The notes below the pieces were generated by a model. The model saw only the letters and a program-made list of their open reading frames with translations, had not been told where the DNA came from and did not search any database. From Tubulanus polymorphus (taxonomy: Eukaryota > Nemertea > Palaeonemertea > Tubulaniformes > Tubulanidae), in NCBI RefSeq assembly GCF_964204645.1, contig NC_134025.1:25264001-25328000 (forward strand): a stretch of 64,000 nt of DNA, read 5' to 3'. Position numbers and translations under genes: made by a program. Shown piece after piece: positions 22,448 through 35,265 of this stretch; the stretch's first letter is position 1; each line of letters begins with the position of its first letter.

Positions 22448-25400
22448 ATGTCGAAATTAACGGTGTTTAATACAATACGGGTGCTATTTACATATTTCCG
22501 CGGGTGAATAAGTTAGATTCGAATTCTTTTTAATGATCTCTGGAATTTTACATCCAATTGATTAATTTAAAATCTCTTTTTTCTCATGTTTACTAACGTT
22601 AGTACATGATCAACTTCAATTTAAATTGAAATTATTGAACATTATTCCGATGCATGATCCCATCTGTGATTGATAGTTTAAGTGATGATGAAATAATTTG
22701 AAGGATGTTTTCCCTAGTCTTTAATATTCTGGAAGACTTCTAACCATTATAGAGAAAATCAAGATTTTTAGGCATACATTGTCATTGTAGGCTACTTTGT
22801 AGTAACTAATTAAAGCTTAGTCGGCATACACAGATGTGTTTATTTGGAAATATGATTGGATAATTTGTTTTGTATCTAGATCTCGTAATCGAAGACATTT
22901 CTGCCTGGATTCATCATCAACAACAGTTGAAAATAATAGCGCAAAAAATGAAGATAATGACTACCACAGATTTTGGTATCTCAGTCGTAGAAAGAAAATG
23001 AAAAAGCGCCACCCTCCAATAACAGAAGATAACCAGTATGAATTGTAAGCTATTACCTGTTTAAAAATATCTTAGAAGAACTGAACAAAATGAATGATAA
23101 AGAATTATTACTCTGTATCTAATTTCATAGAACCAATGATTGTTTTGATTACAGGATAGAAAAAGCAGTGACTCCTTTGATTGATGTTCCATATGAAAGA
23201 CAACTTCAGGCAATATCAATAACTTATCCTTAATTCTACCTGTACCACTGAAGAAATATATTTTGCTTTACATAAGAGTGTAATTGTCTTGCAGAAGAAG
23301 GCAAGGCTTTGTGGAAAGGTGCTTTGTAAAATCAACAATGTGATTCAGAACTCGCATCCAGAAAATCCTGATTTAAAAGAAATATTTGCCAAAAATTCAG
23401 TCATAAGTGATGGCAAGTATGAATACATCTGTCCATTTGAGACATTCAAACCATCGGTAAGAACTTTGCTTTAAGAGCCATTCATCAACCAAATTTAACA
23501 AATCGAAATTACATTTAATTTTAATCGTATCTTTGAATATTTTCGGTGGAAGCCAAAAATTTATGAATATCGAAATAAAGATGAATTCAGTATTGGGCCA
23601 GACTATAAGGGAAAACTGATTGCTGGGCATTTTGTTGGTAGCGGACGAGGTAAGAGAAAACAGTTCATCCTTAAGTTCACTTGTTTCCTGTGTTTTTGTG
23701 ATGATAAAGAAACTACATTCATGTATATAATTTTGCGAAGGTCATCATATAACCTGCGTTGAAATGAAGAATTTGAAAGTATGTAAAAGCAGTCATAAAT
23801 TATTTTCAAATGTAGGTATCGAATGTCAGATGATTCTTGCTAGGTAAAATAAAATTGATGGTAATTTTTTATGTTTTCATCTTTTTGAACTTCAGCATCT
23901 GAATAACTTTTTACAAAACCACAGCAAGTTCGCTCCATGTTACATGTTTTATGATGGTGGACATTGGCATCGCGCCTCAGCCAGAACTAATAGAAATGAT
24001 GAACTTTTAGTTTCCTTTCGATTTCATCCTCAAAATCTTTCAGAGGTAATGTTGTTCACTTGCAAGAAGGACAGTCATTTCATCTTTATCATCTTGAATT
24101 TTCAACATTATTTCATCTTTTTAGATAGATGTAAAAAATGCATCAAACGAAGTCAAGAAGTATTTCGTCGATGGTCCTGGTAAAGAGTGTAACATAGCGT
24201 CCCTAAATTTCCAAGTGAGGTACTGATTAGAACACAATAAATGATAAAGAGTTATTACAGACTATTCTGCTAAATTCTATATATTTCATTACAGTACAAA
24301 AGTACGGGAAACACATGAAGAGTCTCCGTTCTGGTTGCTCAATGGTGAACCAACTATCACAGAAACTTTACACGATTGTAAATTTCGAATATCTCCTGAT
24401 GCCTTCTTTCAAATCAACACTGAAGCTGCTGAGGTGTTGTATGAAAGAGTCAGAGATTATTGTCAACTAGGACCGAATACAACTGTATTAGATGTATGCT
24501 GTGGAACAGGTAAGACCTAATTGTATCATATGAGTTATACTTTGTATTTGACACTGCATTCTGCGCTGACATTGCCTGTAGGGCAGTTTTGATTTCTTCA
24601 ACTATCTCCGCTTAAAGCAGACTTAGATTCGTTAATATTTCTGAGATATACTTTGCTAACTATTCCTTATGGGTAATTCTTGACCTGTCTTAAATTTGTA
24701 GGTACTATTGGTTTATTGATGGCTAAACATTGCAAACAAGTTTATGGTGCTGATATTGTTGGCCAAGCAGTTGAAAATGCGAAAGTGAATGCAAAGATTA
24801 ATGGTATGTGGCCTTGTGATTATTGTTACTGTTAGAAATATTATGCAAAGGAGCTCTGGACACTATTTACAAATTTAAATCGTGGTATTTCCTTAACGTT
24901 TGTAGGGGTAACCAATGCTGAATACTATCATGGTGAAGCGAAGTACTTCTTACGAGATCTTTTACGGCAACATGTAATTAAACCCGGTGATGATGTCGTG
25001 GCTGTTTTAAACCCAGCGCGAGCTGGATTAAGTAAGTAGATGTACAAAGGATCACATTCTATCATCACATAATGAAGCAAAGCCTATTTGAAATATGAAA
25101 TTCATCTGATTCATGAGAAATTGTTTTTTAGCTATGGATGTCATGGAAAGTTTGAGGAAGTGTGATGCTATCCGACGTATTGTTTATGTGTGCTGTAAAC
25201 CTCATGGCAATGCTTTTCTTAATTTCGTAAGGTAAGAAACTCACCCCGAATGATTCAAATTCATGCTCACATTAATATTCATCATTAAACACTTACGCAA
25301 TAGGAGCTATTTCTACCTATTTTTAATAGTACAGTGCGTCTTATCCTTTCAGTTTATGTCACCCAGGAAAGAAGAGGCTTCCTGGTACACCCTTCATTCC

Positions 25401-25476
25401 GAAGAGATCTTGTGGAGTAGATTTGTTTCCTCACACTCAACACTATGAAATTATTATCGATTTTGAGAGATTATGA
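22448..25476 (+). CDS. TRMT2B: tRNA/rRNA (uracil-5-)-methyltransferase, mitochondrial TRMT2B type
   Basis: SAM-dependent enzyme that forms 5-methyluridine in mitochondrial tRNA and rRNA. Exons: 22448-22503, 22880-23044, 23155-23209, 23295-23456, 23553-23649, 23741-23778, 23896-24045, 24125-24219, 24295-24509, 24702-24803, 24906-25031, 25132-25231, 25353-25476; they join to 494 residues. The start [19 protein letters not shown] is basic and amphipathic, as in a mitochondrial presequence, and there is no RRM as in TRMT2A. Motifs: [36 protein letters not shown]-binding [19 protein letters not shown], and YVCCKPHG with the catalytic Cys, then [23 protein letters not shown] and the altered CNP box are what I recall for TRMT2B rather than bacterial-type DPPRAG. 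Intron 3 appears to be GC-AG. The exon at 23741-23778 is the least certain; about 10 residues found in relatives seem missing after it. Confidence 0.92.
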
Positions 25477-25488
25477 TATTTAGCACCA

Positions 25489-25494
25489 AATAAA
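25489..25494 (+). terminator. Polyadenylation signal of TRMT2B
   Basis: AATAAA occurs only 13 bp after the stop codon, so the TRMT2B 3' UTR may be very short. Confidence 0.55.
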
Positions 25495-27910
25495 TGCTAC
25501 ATTGATATAATCAGACACGAGTGTACCGGTAATTTATTTTAGTTTCAATATAATTTGTGTTTATTCAATACCCATTGCCCTTTGTATCGAGGCAAAGATA
25601 GAAAAAAACATGCAAATTTGACACTCATCCTCTCAGAACTTGCATATTTTTCTGAAGTATTTCTACATACCGGGTACCATATCTTAATACTAAGGGTGGG
25701 ACCCCACTAGTGACCTTTGACAATGGCAGCATTATCCAAGAAATGCCTTTCCTTTTCTGCTAGACATCGGCCTTCCATATTTCCTAGATCCATCCGTTTG
25801 AAGCCATTTGTCTTTGGGGCCTCGAGTATGGTATTCCTTTCTTGTCAATTAGGGATATACATCTGTATATTTTGAAGTTGACAAAAAGCCATTCAATATC
25901 AATTATTGGCTGCGGTATCTCTTACAACTTGTCCATTGTAAAAGGATCTTCAATTCAAGAAGCTTAAAACCCAAGGTAGAAATTAAATTTAAATGCAAAA
26001 CTTGTTTATTCTTGCTGATACACTTAAGTTACAGCTCATAATATATACAATGTGCATACATATCCTGTACAAGAGACCAGAACTGGTTGTGGTGAACGAC
26101 GAAACCTTCAACTATCAAATGCCATCACAAATAATGACCTTTGATAATTGAAGATTGCGTGAACTAATTCATGTTACAATGAATGAAATAAATTAATTCT
26201 AGCATCAATACATAGAAATCTGTGAAAATATACACGAGTTATTCCAATCGAGCGAACAAAAAAATATTTACTGAACAACACAAAACAGACTGGATTGGAG
26301 ATAACAGTGGAGGGTTTTTAAAAACAATTACCAAGAATAACAGACTGAATTTATCATTGATAACTCACCAAAACAAATAATTCGTGAAAATTTGTGTTTC
26401 CATAAGTACACCGGACTAAATAACAATATGTATTGATTGTATTAATTTCTGTCGGAATTTAATCTTTTAAAGTAATGCTTTCATCAAATATCTAGCACAA
26501 CCCATTATGCTCGGGCCACAGCAAGTAACAAAGCTTCTCCCATATATCATTCATCAAATTCTTAATCTGAAAATAGTGAAAAAATCCAAAAGCACAACTA
26601 CGTATAAATTTATCGTAATTAATGACGTAATTTGGTCAACTAATTGATAATTTTACCAGGTTTGGTCAATGATTCAGGAAGAGTATGAACGCTGGATACA
26701 GAGCAATTTTGGATTTATAGATGAAGTCATCGGAAATAGTCATGGGCAAGCAAATACGGATATGTGTAGCATAAGCACACTGTTTAGCATTTATTTAAAC
26801 ATACGAATTCACTTAAAAATAACAATCACGACCACCAAAGTTTTCATAAAAACAATGAATGATGGTCTAGCTGAAAAAAATGTCAAAAGTATTTTTTTTG
26901 GAATGACAAATTGATTTTCCCACGGTAAACATGTTCGTTAGTGTATAGATATATCACAGTGCCCATCCACGTCATGTCTTACACTTGAAAATGGACTCGA
27001 GATTTCATTTTTCATTTTGAGAACGAAATTATTATCTAATGATGATACGAAATGATTAATACCAAAACTATGAAATTGAAATCAATATAAAGCATTTTAA
27101 AAACCATTATCATGAGGTCTTAACCAAGTATAAAACATTTCAAGAGATATAAAATCTGGTGCTATTGATTATTATTTTTTAACTAATATTGGCATCTTTT
27201 TGTTGCAAGCAAGGTTGACTTTTTTCAAAGGTTTGAAATATACGTAATCCTGTGTTGAACATCCAAAGCTTACTCCTCAAATAATGAAAATGCCTCAAGA
27301 AATACTGATTTTTATACATTTCCATGTCACTACAATTTCTACTTTAAATGAATGTGAAACGCTTGTGAGAATTGAAAAGGCGTTGCTTCTGCAAGTTACA
27401 ACCTACCTTTCAGGTTCATCCAATGTTCACAGAAGCAGAATATTTGACATGATTTTACTGATGGCGCATGAATAGTAGCAAGCCGGAAAACAGATAGTAG
27501 CAAATCGGCATAAAAATGTATAAATATTCCATAGATTATTATCCAATATAATTATGAACACGAAACATTTTCGTAAAATACACTAACAGTGATGTAGAAA
27601 ATCACAGAGAAGTTAATAGATTTTTTTCTAACAAAGGATAAAGCTAATTAACTGTGTCATGGTGGACAAGTTGAAGACAAAATGCTATGAAATATTACAA
27701 TAGTTCTCAATCTCTACAAAGCCAGTTTTATTTGTTTGTTTTGAAGCGGTTAGTTTTGAAATCATCTACATTTGATGTTGAACTCTATCTAGCACTTAAA
27801 TACACAAGAATCATAATTCAAATGGGAGTTTAATTTTTTTTCATCCTGCTCAGGTTTACATAACTACTCAACGGGGACCAGAAAAAAACAGCATGATATG
27901 CCAAACATGG

Positions 27911-28194
27911 CAGGGCCGTCAGAAGGAAAATTTCAGTGGGGCGGCTATTGTTTAACTTGATGATCTGATAAAGTATGTGATTGCCGCGCAGCTGTATTTC
28001 AAAAGGGTCTAGGGGTCCTCCCCCAAATTTTTTTTGATTTTCCCAAGCTCTGAGATTGATTCTGAGTGAATCTGGCTATGAAAATCATGATATTCATTAC
28101 GAGAGGAAAGAACATGAAAAAAATTATTTTTAGTTCAGCAACAAAGTGGGACGGCTATGGCCGCCCCTGCCGCCCCCCCAATCCGACGGCCCTG
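27911..28194. mobile_element. MITE with CAGGGCCGTC termini
   Basis: The left end CAGGGCCGTCAG and the right end (reverse complement CAGGGCCGTCGG) match at 11 of 12 bases around a 284-bp non-coding body. The element is flanked by direct CATGG repeats on both sides, a possible 5-bp target-site duplication. Inside, GGGGCGGC near the left end and GCCGCCCC near the right extend the inverted similarity. The 73-codon open frame starting at 28157 begins inside it and is an artefact. Confidence 0.72.
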
Positions 28195-29067
28195 CATGGT
28201 CACATATCTCATTATGTCAAGCTATCACAACTGGTACACAAATAATTATAATACAACAGAGTTATGTTTGTCCTTTTCCCCAAGTAACTCATCATCCAGA
28301 ACTGCTATACAGAACATAATCCAAAGATTTGTATTACTTGTAGCAGAAATCTTTGGAACCGAAAACCTAGACTGCTAAAAATCAACCCTTCACCGTGTGT
28401 AATTTGATCAAATCAGTAGTTGCGATTTACTGAGTAATTCCTACTGATAATCTATAATATAACCCGCCATTATTTTCTAATAAAAACTCATTTTTTATTC
28501 AAAGTTCTGACTGTAAAGGGTTCGATACCGAAAAAGGTGAAAGGACAGTGGATGCAACCTGAGCAGGATACCATTTGCCTGGAATCAGTTATTCATTTTG
28601 AGCCATGTTTGTATTGAATCTTACTTTTGAAGCACTACCATAATACAGTTGTATAGACACAATCAGTTAATTCTACACAGCAAGAGTACCTAGATTTATA
28701 AAAAGCATTTACAATGTGCAAACTTACACGAAACGGAATTATCCAGGAGAGGAGAAAAATATTACTCAAAAAGTATATATCCCATCTACCCTGGTATCAT
28801 ATTGGTAGCACACAGAAGGCATACTCTATACAATTTCAACATAGATATACATAGTAATGATACTGTGACATCACTCACGCAGAAACATTATAAAATATAT
28901 CATCGTGTTCCAAACATTCACGCTCTCATCCGACGTTTCATCATTACATGTGTACCTTCAGTTCTGTCTTCTTTTTTTTTCATTGCGCTGCACAATCGAC
29001 GAAACCTAAATGTTTTTTTCACTTAAGCCCTACATATCACTAGTCGTACTGACAGAACAGAAAGGTT

Positions 29068-29238
29068 ATGAGGATTTTCACGGAAGATATCACCTTTGAC
29101 GAAGAAACCATAAACAAGCTCGGTTGTCCATGTGCCACCGCCCGCGTCTCTTCTTGGTCAGAAGTCGCGCACATAGGTGACAGGTGGCAGCACTTGGCCA
29201 GGTACTACAAGTACCTTCGGTGTGATAGGCAAACATAG
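29068..29238 (+). other. 56-codon open frame in a GC-richer island, unexplained
   Basis: ATG at 29068 to TAG at 29236-29238, with composition unlike its AT-rich surroundings and a protein-like sequence (MRIFTEDITFDEETINKLGC, then SWSEVAHIGDRWQHLARYYK). It is opposite to the presumed MAP7 3' UTR. The same DNA contains partly complementary segments (TGCCACC and GGTGGCA), so a structured UTR element is the alternative. I do not recognise a family. Confidence 0.25.
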
Positions 29239-30395
29239 AATTGCTAATTAATTAGTAGTAACTGCCTTCATGATGCCAAATCTGAAATGTAAAAAAAATT
29301 CTTTCATAAGCATGTTAGTACTGAGTATAAGTATATAAGATTGAGATCTTTTTTTTAATGTATATGAAAATCCAATTTGGTAGCATTCCACTGGGTGGGA
29401 GGAGGTAATCCCTGAATTAAATACTCTATCAGTTAGCAGGTTGCAGCTTCAGGTAAGGGCAATTATCACTAGTAAGCTTGAAGCAAAAATATAATGGCCT
29501 AGAATATTGCTATTCTATATTATCATCACCCAGTTTTAATAAACTACGCAAAGCAAAATGATCATTTAAAACAAGCAGAAATCAAATATTACATGAAACA
29601 ACTCTACACATAGTGCCAACATATTCACGTTTATCCAGTGATACAAGAGAGTGATGTCTACAAAATGTGTGAATTCTCGAAATCTTGACAGGCGGTCACA
29701 TAACACACCCAATACATTAACAACATATACAAAACACTACTAATTACAATAACTAAACTGCAAAGAAAAATATCACAACAAAAATTCATTAATTTTGATT
29801 AGACATGCAACAAGATGGCGCAGCTAACTTCCCACAGCATCGATAATGTTTCTCATAATCAATCTACGGTGTGTAATTTTATATCAAAGTTCCCAAAGAA
29901 ATAACCGTCCTTTGAGTAGCTTTGAAATTCAAACACTAAAAAGCCAAGTTGCAAAATACGGGTCCAGCATAAATCCGGTATGTCTATATATACTAGACTA
30001 TAATGGAATGTATCAATATCTTAGTAGTAAGAATATTATACATGAAGGGAAAACAACTAAATGTCTACAAATCAAAATGGGTTGAAATCAATCTGATGCA
30101 CTATTAAAAGCACTATAAAATGGCCAAATGTTCTCATTAACAATCCCACCTCTTAAAATAATCACAATTATCTATAAATAGTTTGATTAAAGAGGACATA
30201 TGGTAGGGTACATGATTTGAACCCATTCTTAAAATTAACACACCAGGCAAGGCTAGCAGGGTGATAGTGGAGTAAACTTAGAGAGCGATTCGATGTGAAA
30301 ATCAACAAATAACACAAGAGTGACAATTCAAGCTCTAAGTTTTATATATCAAGCATAGTGTGGCTTAAAGCTAACACTTAGATATAAATGCTTGC

Positions 30396-33300
30396 CTATG
30401 ATAGCTCCTGCCCAGAGGCTTGCTGTTGCATTGGCTGGTCATGCTTGGCAGAATCATTATCACTGACATCATCCAAGTCATCCTCATATTCACCAGCATC
30501 ATCATGAGCACTAAGCTTTTCTAATTCTTCTTCGCTACTATAGGAATATTCATTTTGTCCAACATTAACTGACAAAGCCTGTTTTTCCCCATCTAAGCTA
30601 TTCCCCAATCTACCCTTACAATTACTGTCCCTGAGACGAGAAGATATATCCTCAGGTTCACTGCTAGTGAAACTACGAGGAGTTACTTGTTGTAGTGACC
30701 CACTTCCTCCCGATAGATCAAATGCATCCAACTCCTTTTCACCATAAGAACTATCCAACCTACTACTAGCCGAACTACTTTGAAGGGCATCGGATTTGAA
30801 ATCAGAATCTAAATTGTCTTGTCGTCGAATTTCTTCTAAATAATCTATCTCTTCTTTGCTTGCCTCACTGAAATCATCCCCACCCGAAAAGTTAGTGACT
30901 TGAAAGTGTCCGGAACCTGCCAGACCTTCATCACCAGACTCATCCTTCAATTCATCATCATTGGTTGTATCTATAACTAATTCTGCTGATGAGTCCAACA
31001 AATTATTAGCGCTGAATGTACTTTTCAATGATTCTACGCCTTTCAGTGAAATGATATCATTATCATCCAATTCCCCAGAACTTAACAATGCTATATCCGA
31101 AAAGGCTTTACTTTCAATGGGAATATCCCCATCAACTAAAACTGGATCTGTACCTAAAGTGGAAACTTCAACCTCAGGATCGTGGCCCTCCCCATCCCTG
31201 GCCATATCTGGTTGTTGGCTGCTCTGAGAGTTGTCAATTTTCTGTTTATTCTCAATTTCAATGTCCTCATCTTCCTCAATTTCTGTTTTGGCATTTTCTG
31301 TAAAAATGAAGTCATCTCCCTCACTTTCATAATCAATTAATTTGTCATCGTCAATTAGTCTTGACTCATTATTTGTTTGCAATATTCCGTCATCTGCACT
31401 ATGTGCAGGACAACTAGCTTGAACTTCTGACAGTTTGTCATCTACTTGTGTTGAAACGATAATCTCCGGTTCATGGTCAGTCAGATCAATTATATCATTG
31501 GATGATTCTGTCTCAAGTTTTTCTGGAGAATGACTGACTGCAGCAGTAGGTTCTGGACTAGAAGAATCGTAATTGTCAGTAATTTTATCGAATGGATATG
31601 GTGAATTACCACGGTTTTGTGAAGTGATTATGAACCTAGAAAGTGGATCTTTAGAATAATTTCCGAGTCGAACGTTGAGTGTATCACCTAAATCATTAGT
31701 GTGAGATAAATCAAATTGCACTCTATGAGCAGTATCTTCTCCGTTGCGTTCTTCGTATCGTTGACTTTCTTCTATTGAGTGCTCTTGAAAGACAAAGTTC
31801 TCATCAGTGTTTCGTTCTGTTGTATCACAGATGTTAGTCTCAATGAGGAGGGAAGGTTGTGTTGGTTCTTTTTCTTCATCTATATCACCCATCATCACCG
31901 CCTGTTGCTCATAGGTATCTTCGTCTGATACATGAACTTCCATACTGGCTCCCAAAGGTAATAGACGACGAGATGCAACCTTTTCAGCAACTTTTTCCAA
32001 ATCTTCAACATATTCAGGTTCTTCATCTTCATAGCAGGCACTGTTTACATTAAGGTCCGAAACCGTTGTTTCATTACATGCATCAAGATGCTGACTGCGA
32101 TTGAAATGCAGATCCTCTTGTAAACCACGAAAGGACTGGTCATTATCTTGAGATTCAAACTGTTTTGCATCCTCAGTCATCATAGTAGGAGCACTTATTA
32201 CTTCGGTAGTTTCATATAAATCCTCATTATCATCTTCACTTTTATCAGAATTATCAATATCAACAAGTGCATCTGGAGATTTCTGATGTGTTCCAAGAGG
32301 TGCTAGTTGACTGTCATCATCGCTATTTATCGAAGATTCCTCTTTCTCTATCATGTCAGAAAGACATTGTCCATCAGTTATTTCATTTTCAGCATTTACA
32401 TTTTCTGAGGAATCAAGTACATCAAGATTGGAGGTTGGAAATTCAGTGGTCGTCATTAATTCATAAGAATTATAACAAAATAATGGATCAACACTTGTCT
32501 GGTCATTATCAACTTTTTCAACTTCAAAAGTTTCAGTAACAGTTTTCTCCTCTTGTTCAGGTAAAGAAATTTCATTCGCCTCCATGACTGTATTGTAAAC
32601 AAAATCTTCTGAATTGTTTTCAAAGTCTCTCTGGCATACATTGTCAACTCCAATTTCAATCCCACAATGAGCAAGGGCTAATCCTGATTTTGAATCAGAG
32701 TCATTCCAAGTATCTGATTTGGAAGAATTTTGATCAGTTTCAGGACGAAGAAGATCATGATTGTCATTTACTACGGGATGGTCAAAAGTGACCAACATAT
32801 TGGTGTTCTCTGGTAAATCATTATCTTCAACTGGCATTTGCTCATAGTCATCTTCTTTTAATTCTTGACTCGCAGGACTGTTCAAAACAGATTCAATGTT
32901 ATTTTCATCGGATGGGTACAGTTTCTCTTCAACAGATTCATTAAGGTTACCTTCATATATATCTTTATCTCTCCCAGTACTCTCTATTCCAGCACTGCTT
33001 GTCAGATGGTCCTCATCTTGATCAGTGGACTCATTGTTAGTTTCATCCTCAGATTCCGTGTCTGATGTCTCATAGGAACCACAACTAATGCTTTTATGTT
33101 GTATTTTCACATTAATTCTCTCCCCTAGAAGACTATCAACACTGTCATCATTGTCAATTTCGGGAGATTTGTTGTCAGACACTGCAGAGGATTCAGATAG
33201 CAGAGATAACTGATTGTCACCCATAGCAGCCACAGAAACATTTACATTAATTCCTTCCCCACATAAAGAATTGACAGCACTTTGACCCTCAGCATGTTTA

Positions 33301-35265
33301 TCAATAGAAAGAGGTTCCTGAACATCAGGATAGCAAACTTCAGGTTCAGGAGGAATTTCGTTCAAATTGTCAGTTCTTGTGATGCTATTGGCAGCATCTT
33401 CAGGACTAGATAGGTCCATTGGTTGCGGGTCTGGCAAGCCAGAAATTTCTAATTCACTCTCACTACTAGACAATTTTCTCTTTTCCTCAGATGCCTGTCG
33501 TCCATATACTCGAGGACACTGTTCGTCCGATTCATTTTCATCTACACTTTTTAACCTATTGTTTGAAAATGTTGCATGTGAAGATTTATCATTGGATACA
33601 AAAACTTCATCACTCTCTTCACCACTCTCAGGTCGTTCTTCAGTGGGCATAATAAGTAGTGTATCCATCCCCCTTTCCTCCTCACCGATGCTATCTGATA
33701 AAACTACAACATTACCCTCTTCATCTCTATCATCCTGAATTGACTTATCTAAAGCAATACCGTTTTTGATACTACAAGCAACAATATTTTCTGCAATCTG
33801 CACAATTGGCATATCAGATAAAGATTTTCTGGGTTCATCTTCAGGCAAATCTTGGTTCATTTTTGAATTTTCTAAATTTTCGATTGTGTGCTTTTCATTG
33901 ATAACTAGTTCAAATACTTCGCTTGCATTAGAATGCTCAAGACTTTTATCAAAATCAGACTGACTACCACTGCCATTACTTAAATCAAGAGAATCAGTAC
34001 CTTTCTTCTCAAGCTGTTTCTCAAGGAACTGGGCTTCAATATTTTCAAAATCGCTTATCGATTTCCTTGATTGTTCATCTTCGGTTTTGTGTTCTATAGA
34101 TACAGTTTCTACTTTTATACCCTGCCCAGCCATTTCAGATAAATCAATGGGGCCACTATACTTCGTATCTATAGACGATTCAGCTAAATCCAATAGCTCT
34201 TGGGAATTACTAAGCCCAACAACTTGAGATTTCAAGTCAGTTAAGTTTTCAAGACTCTCACTTAACATATATTTGTTTTTACCTTTTTCTATTGAAAGCA
34301 ATTCTTCCTCCGAAGACCCTAACCCTTTTTCACTACAAAATGATACGAAGTTTATGTCATCAACTTCCATTTGTAACTTCTCATTTTTACTATGATCGAC
34401 AGCAGATCCACCTCCTATTGCAGTATCAAATGCCTGCTCAATTTCACCCTTATTTTTGATTTCTACATTCATTCCCTCATTTGACTGCATAAATCCCCAA
34501 GTTTTCTCATCTTCCCCACATAATATTCCCTCTTCACTTTTTGCATCATCATCACTAACTTCCCCATAATTTCTTTGATTTTCTACAACTTTGATATCTT
34601 TTTCAGTTTGACTGAAACCCCATGTTTGTTCATCTTCCCCGCACAAAATACCCTCCTCACTTTTACAATCCTTATCATCATCATCATCATCATCATAATC
34701 ATCATCTACTTCCATTAGATTTTCATGCCTTTCTAAATGATTTTGAATGCCTTTTTCATCCCCCTCTTGAATCAATTCAACAGCCTTCTCTGATAAAACT
34801 AAACCCATATCAGGATCATGTGCCTCACTTTTGTGATCTCTAATAAATTGGTCATTCCCATGAATAAGATTAGCATTAGTACTTGATGCAAAGGTATTAG
34901 TATCAGACTTGGTCAGCTGAGTTTCACTAATAGACTCAGGAATATTTTCTACATTCCTATCATTGAGATTAGTACTATCTATCTGAGCACGTTTAGTTTC
35001 TTCATTGGCACTATCTGCAGCAGTTGTTGCACAAGTTCCAGTTGCAACAGTACCTGCGACTTCTTGTTTTAATGTTGTGTTTTCTTCAAACGCAATAATT
35101 GGAGAGTGATCTAAAATTGTATTGGAATTCACAAAACTTGTCTGATTACTATTGTCCAAATCAATCACTTCTTCAAATTCTTGTCGCGGACTTGACTTCA
35201 GTTCGGTGGCTAGATCACCAGCACCTCCACTTCCAGTCATCATTAGGTTTAATTTTAAAGAAAGA
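30396..35265 (-). CDS. MAP7: Terminal 4.87-kb coding exon of MAP7: acidic tail
   Basis: A single exon of 1,623 codons without a stop in AT-rich DNA, entered through the acceptor TTTTGTTGCAG in the phase supplied by the preceding exon. The first 40 or so residues look like the usual MAP7 end (QEFEEVIDLDNS, then PIIAFEEN). The rest is dominated by Asp, Glu, Ser and Asn, with little predicted structure. Two copies of SEEGILCGEDE(Q/K)TWGF lie 41 residues apart (coding near 34,610-34,670 and 34,480-34,550). Two weaker relatives follow (NSLCGEGINVNV and DSLLGERINVKI). NDIIDLTDHEPEIIVS (near 31,460-31,500) has the form of a SUMO-interaction motif. The tail ends in an acidic DDLDDVSDND stretch and HDQPMQQQASGQELS. 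No catalytic domain was recognised. Confidence 0.9.

Larger units (their letters stand above)
25477..30395. other. Long non-coding interval, partly MAP7 3' UTR
   Basis: AT-rich sequence between the TRMT2B stop and the MAP7 stop, which converge. It is expected to hold the short TRMT2B 3' UTR and the MAP7 3' UTR of unknown length. Content seen: a MITE at 27911-28194, a GC-richer open frame at 29068-29238, and no other supported gene or RNA. Open frames at 26669, 27284, 28802 and 29846 look random. Confidence 0.55.

Noticed and set aside
23816-23843. 28-bp candidate microexon in TRMT2B (reading IECQMILAR)
   Set aside because: It leaves the wrong phase for the next exon and causes a stop; 23741-23778 keeps the frame instead.
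28157-28378. 73-codon frame starting MAAPAAPP
   Set aside because: It starts inside the right end of the MITE at 27911-28194 and has no further support.
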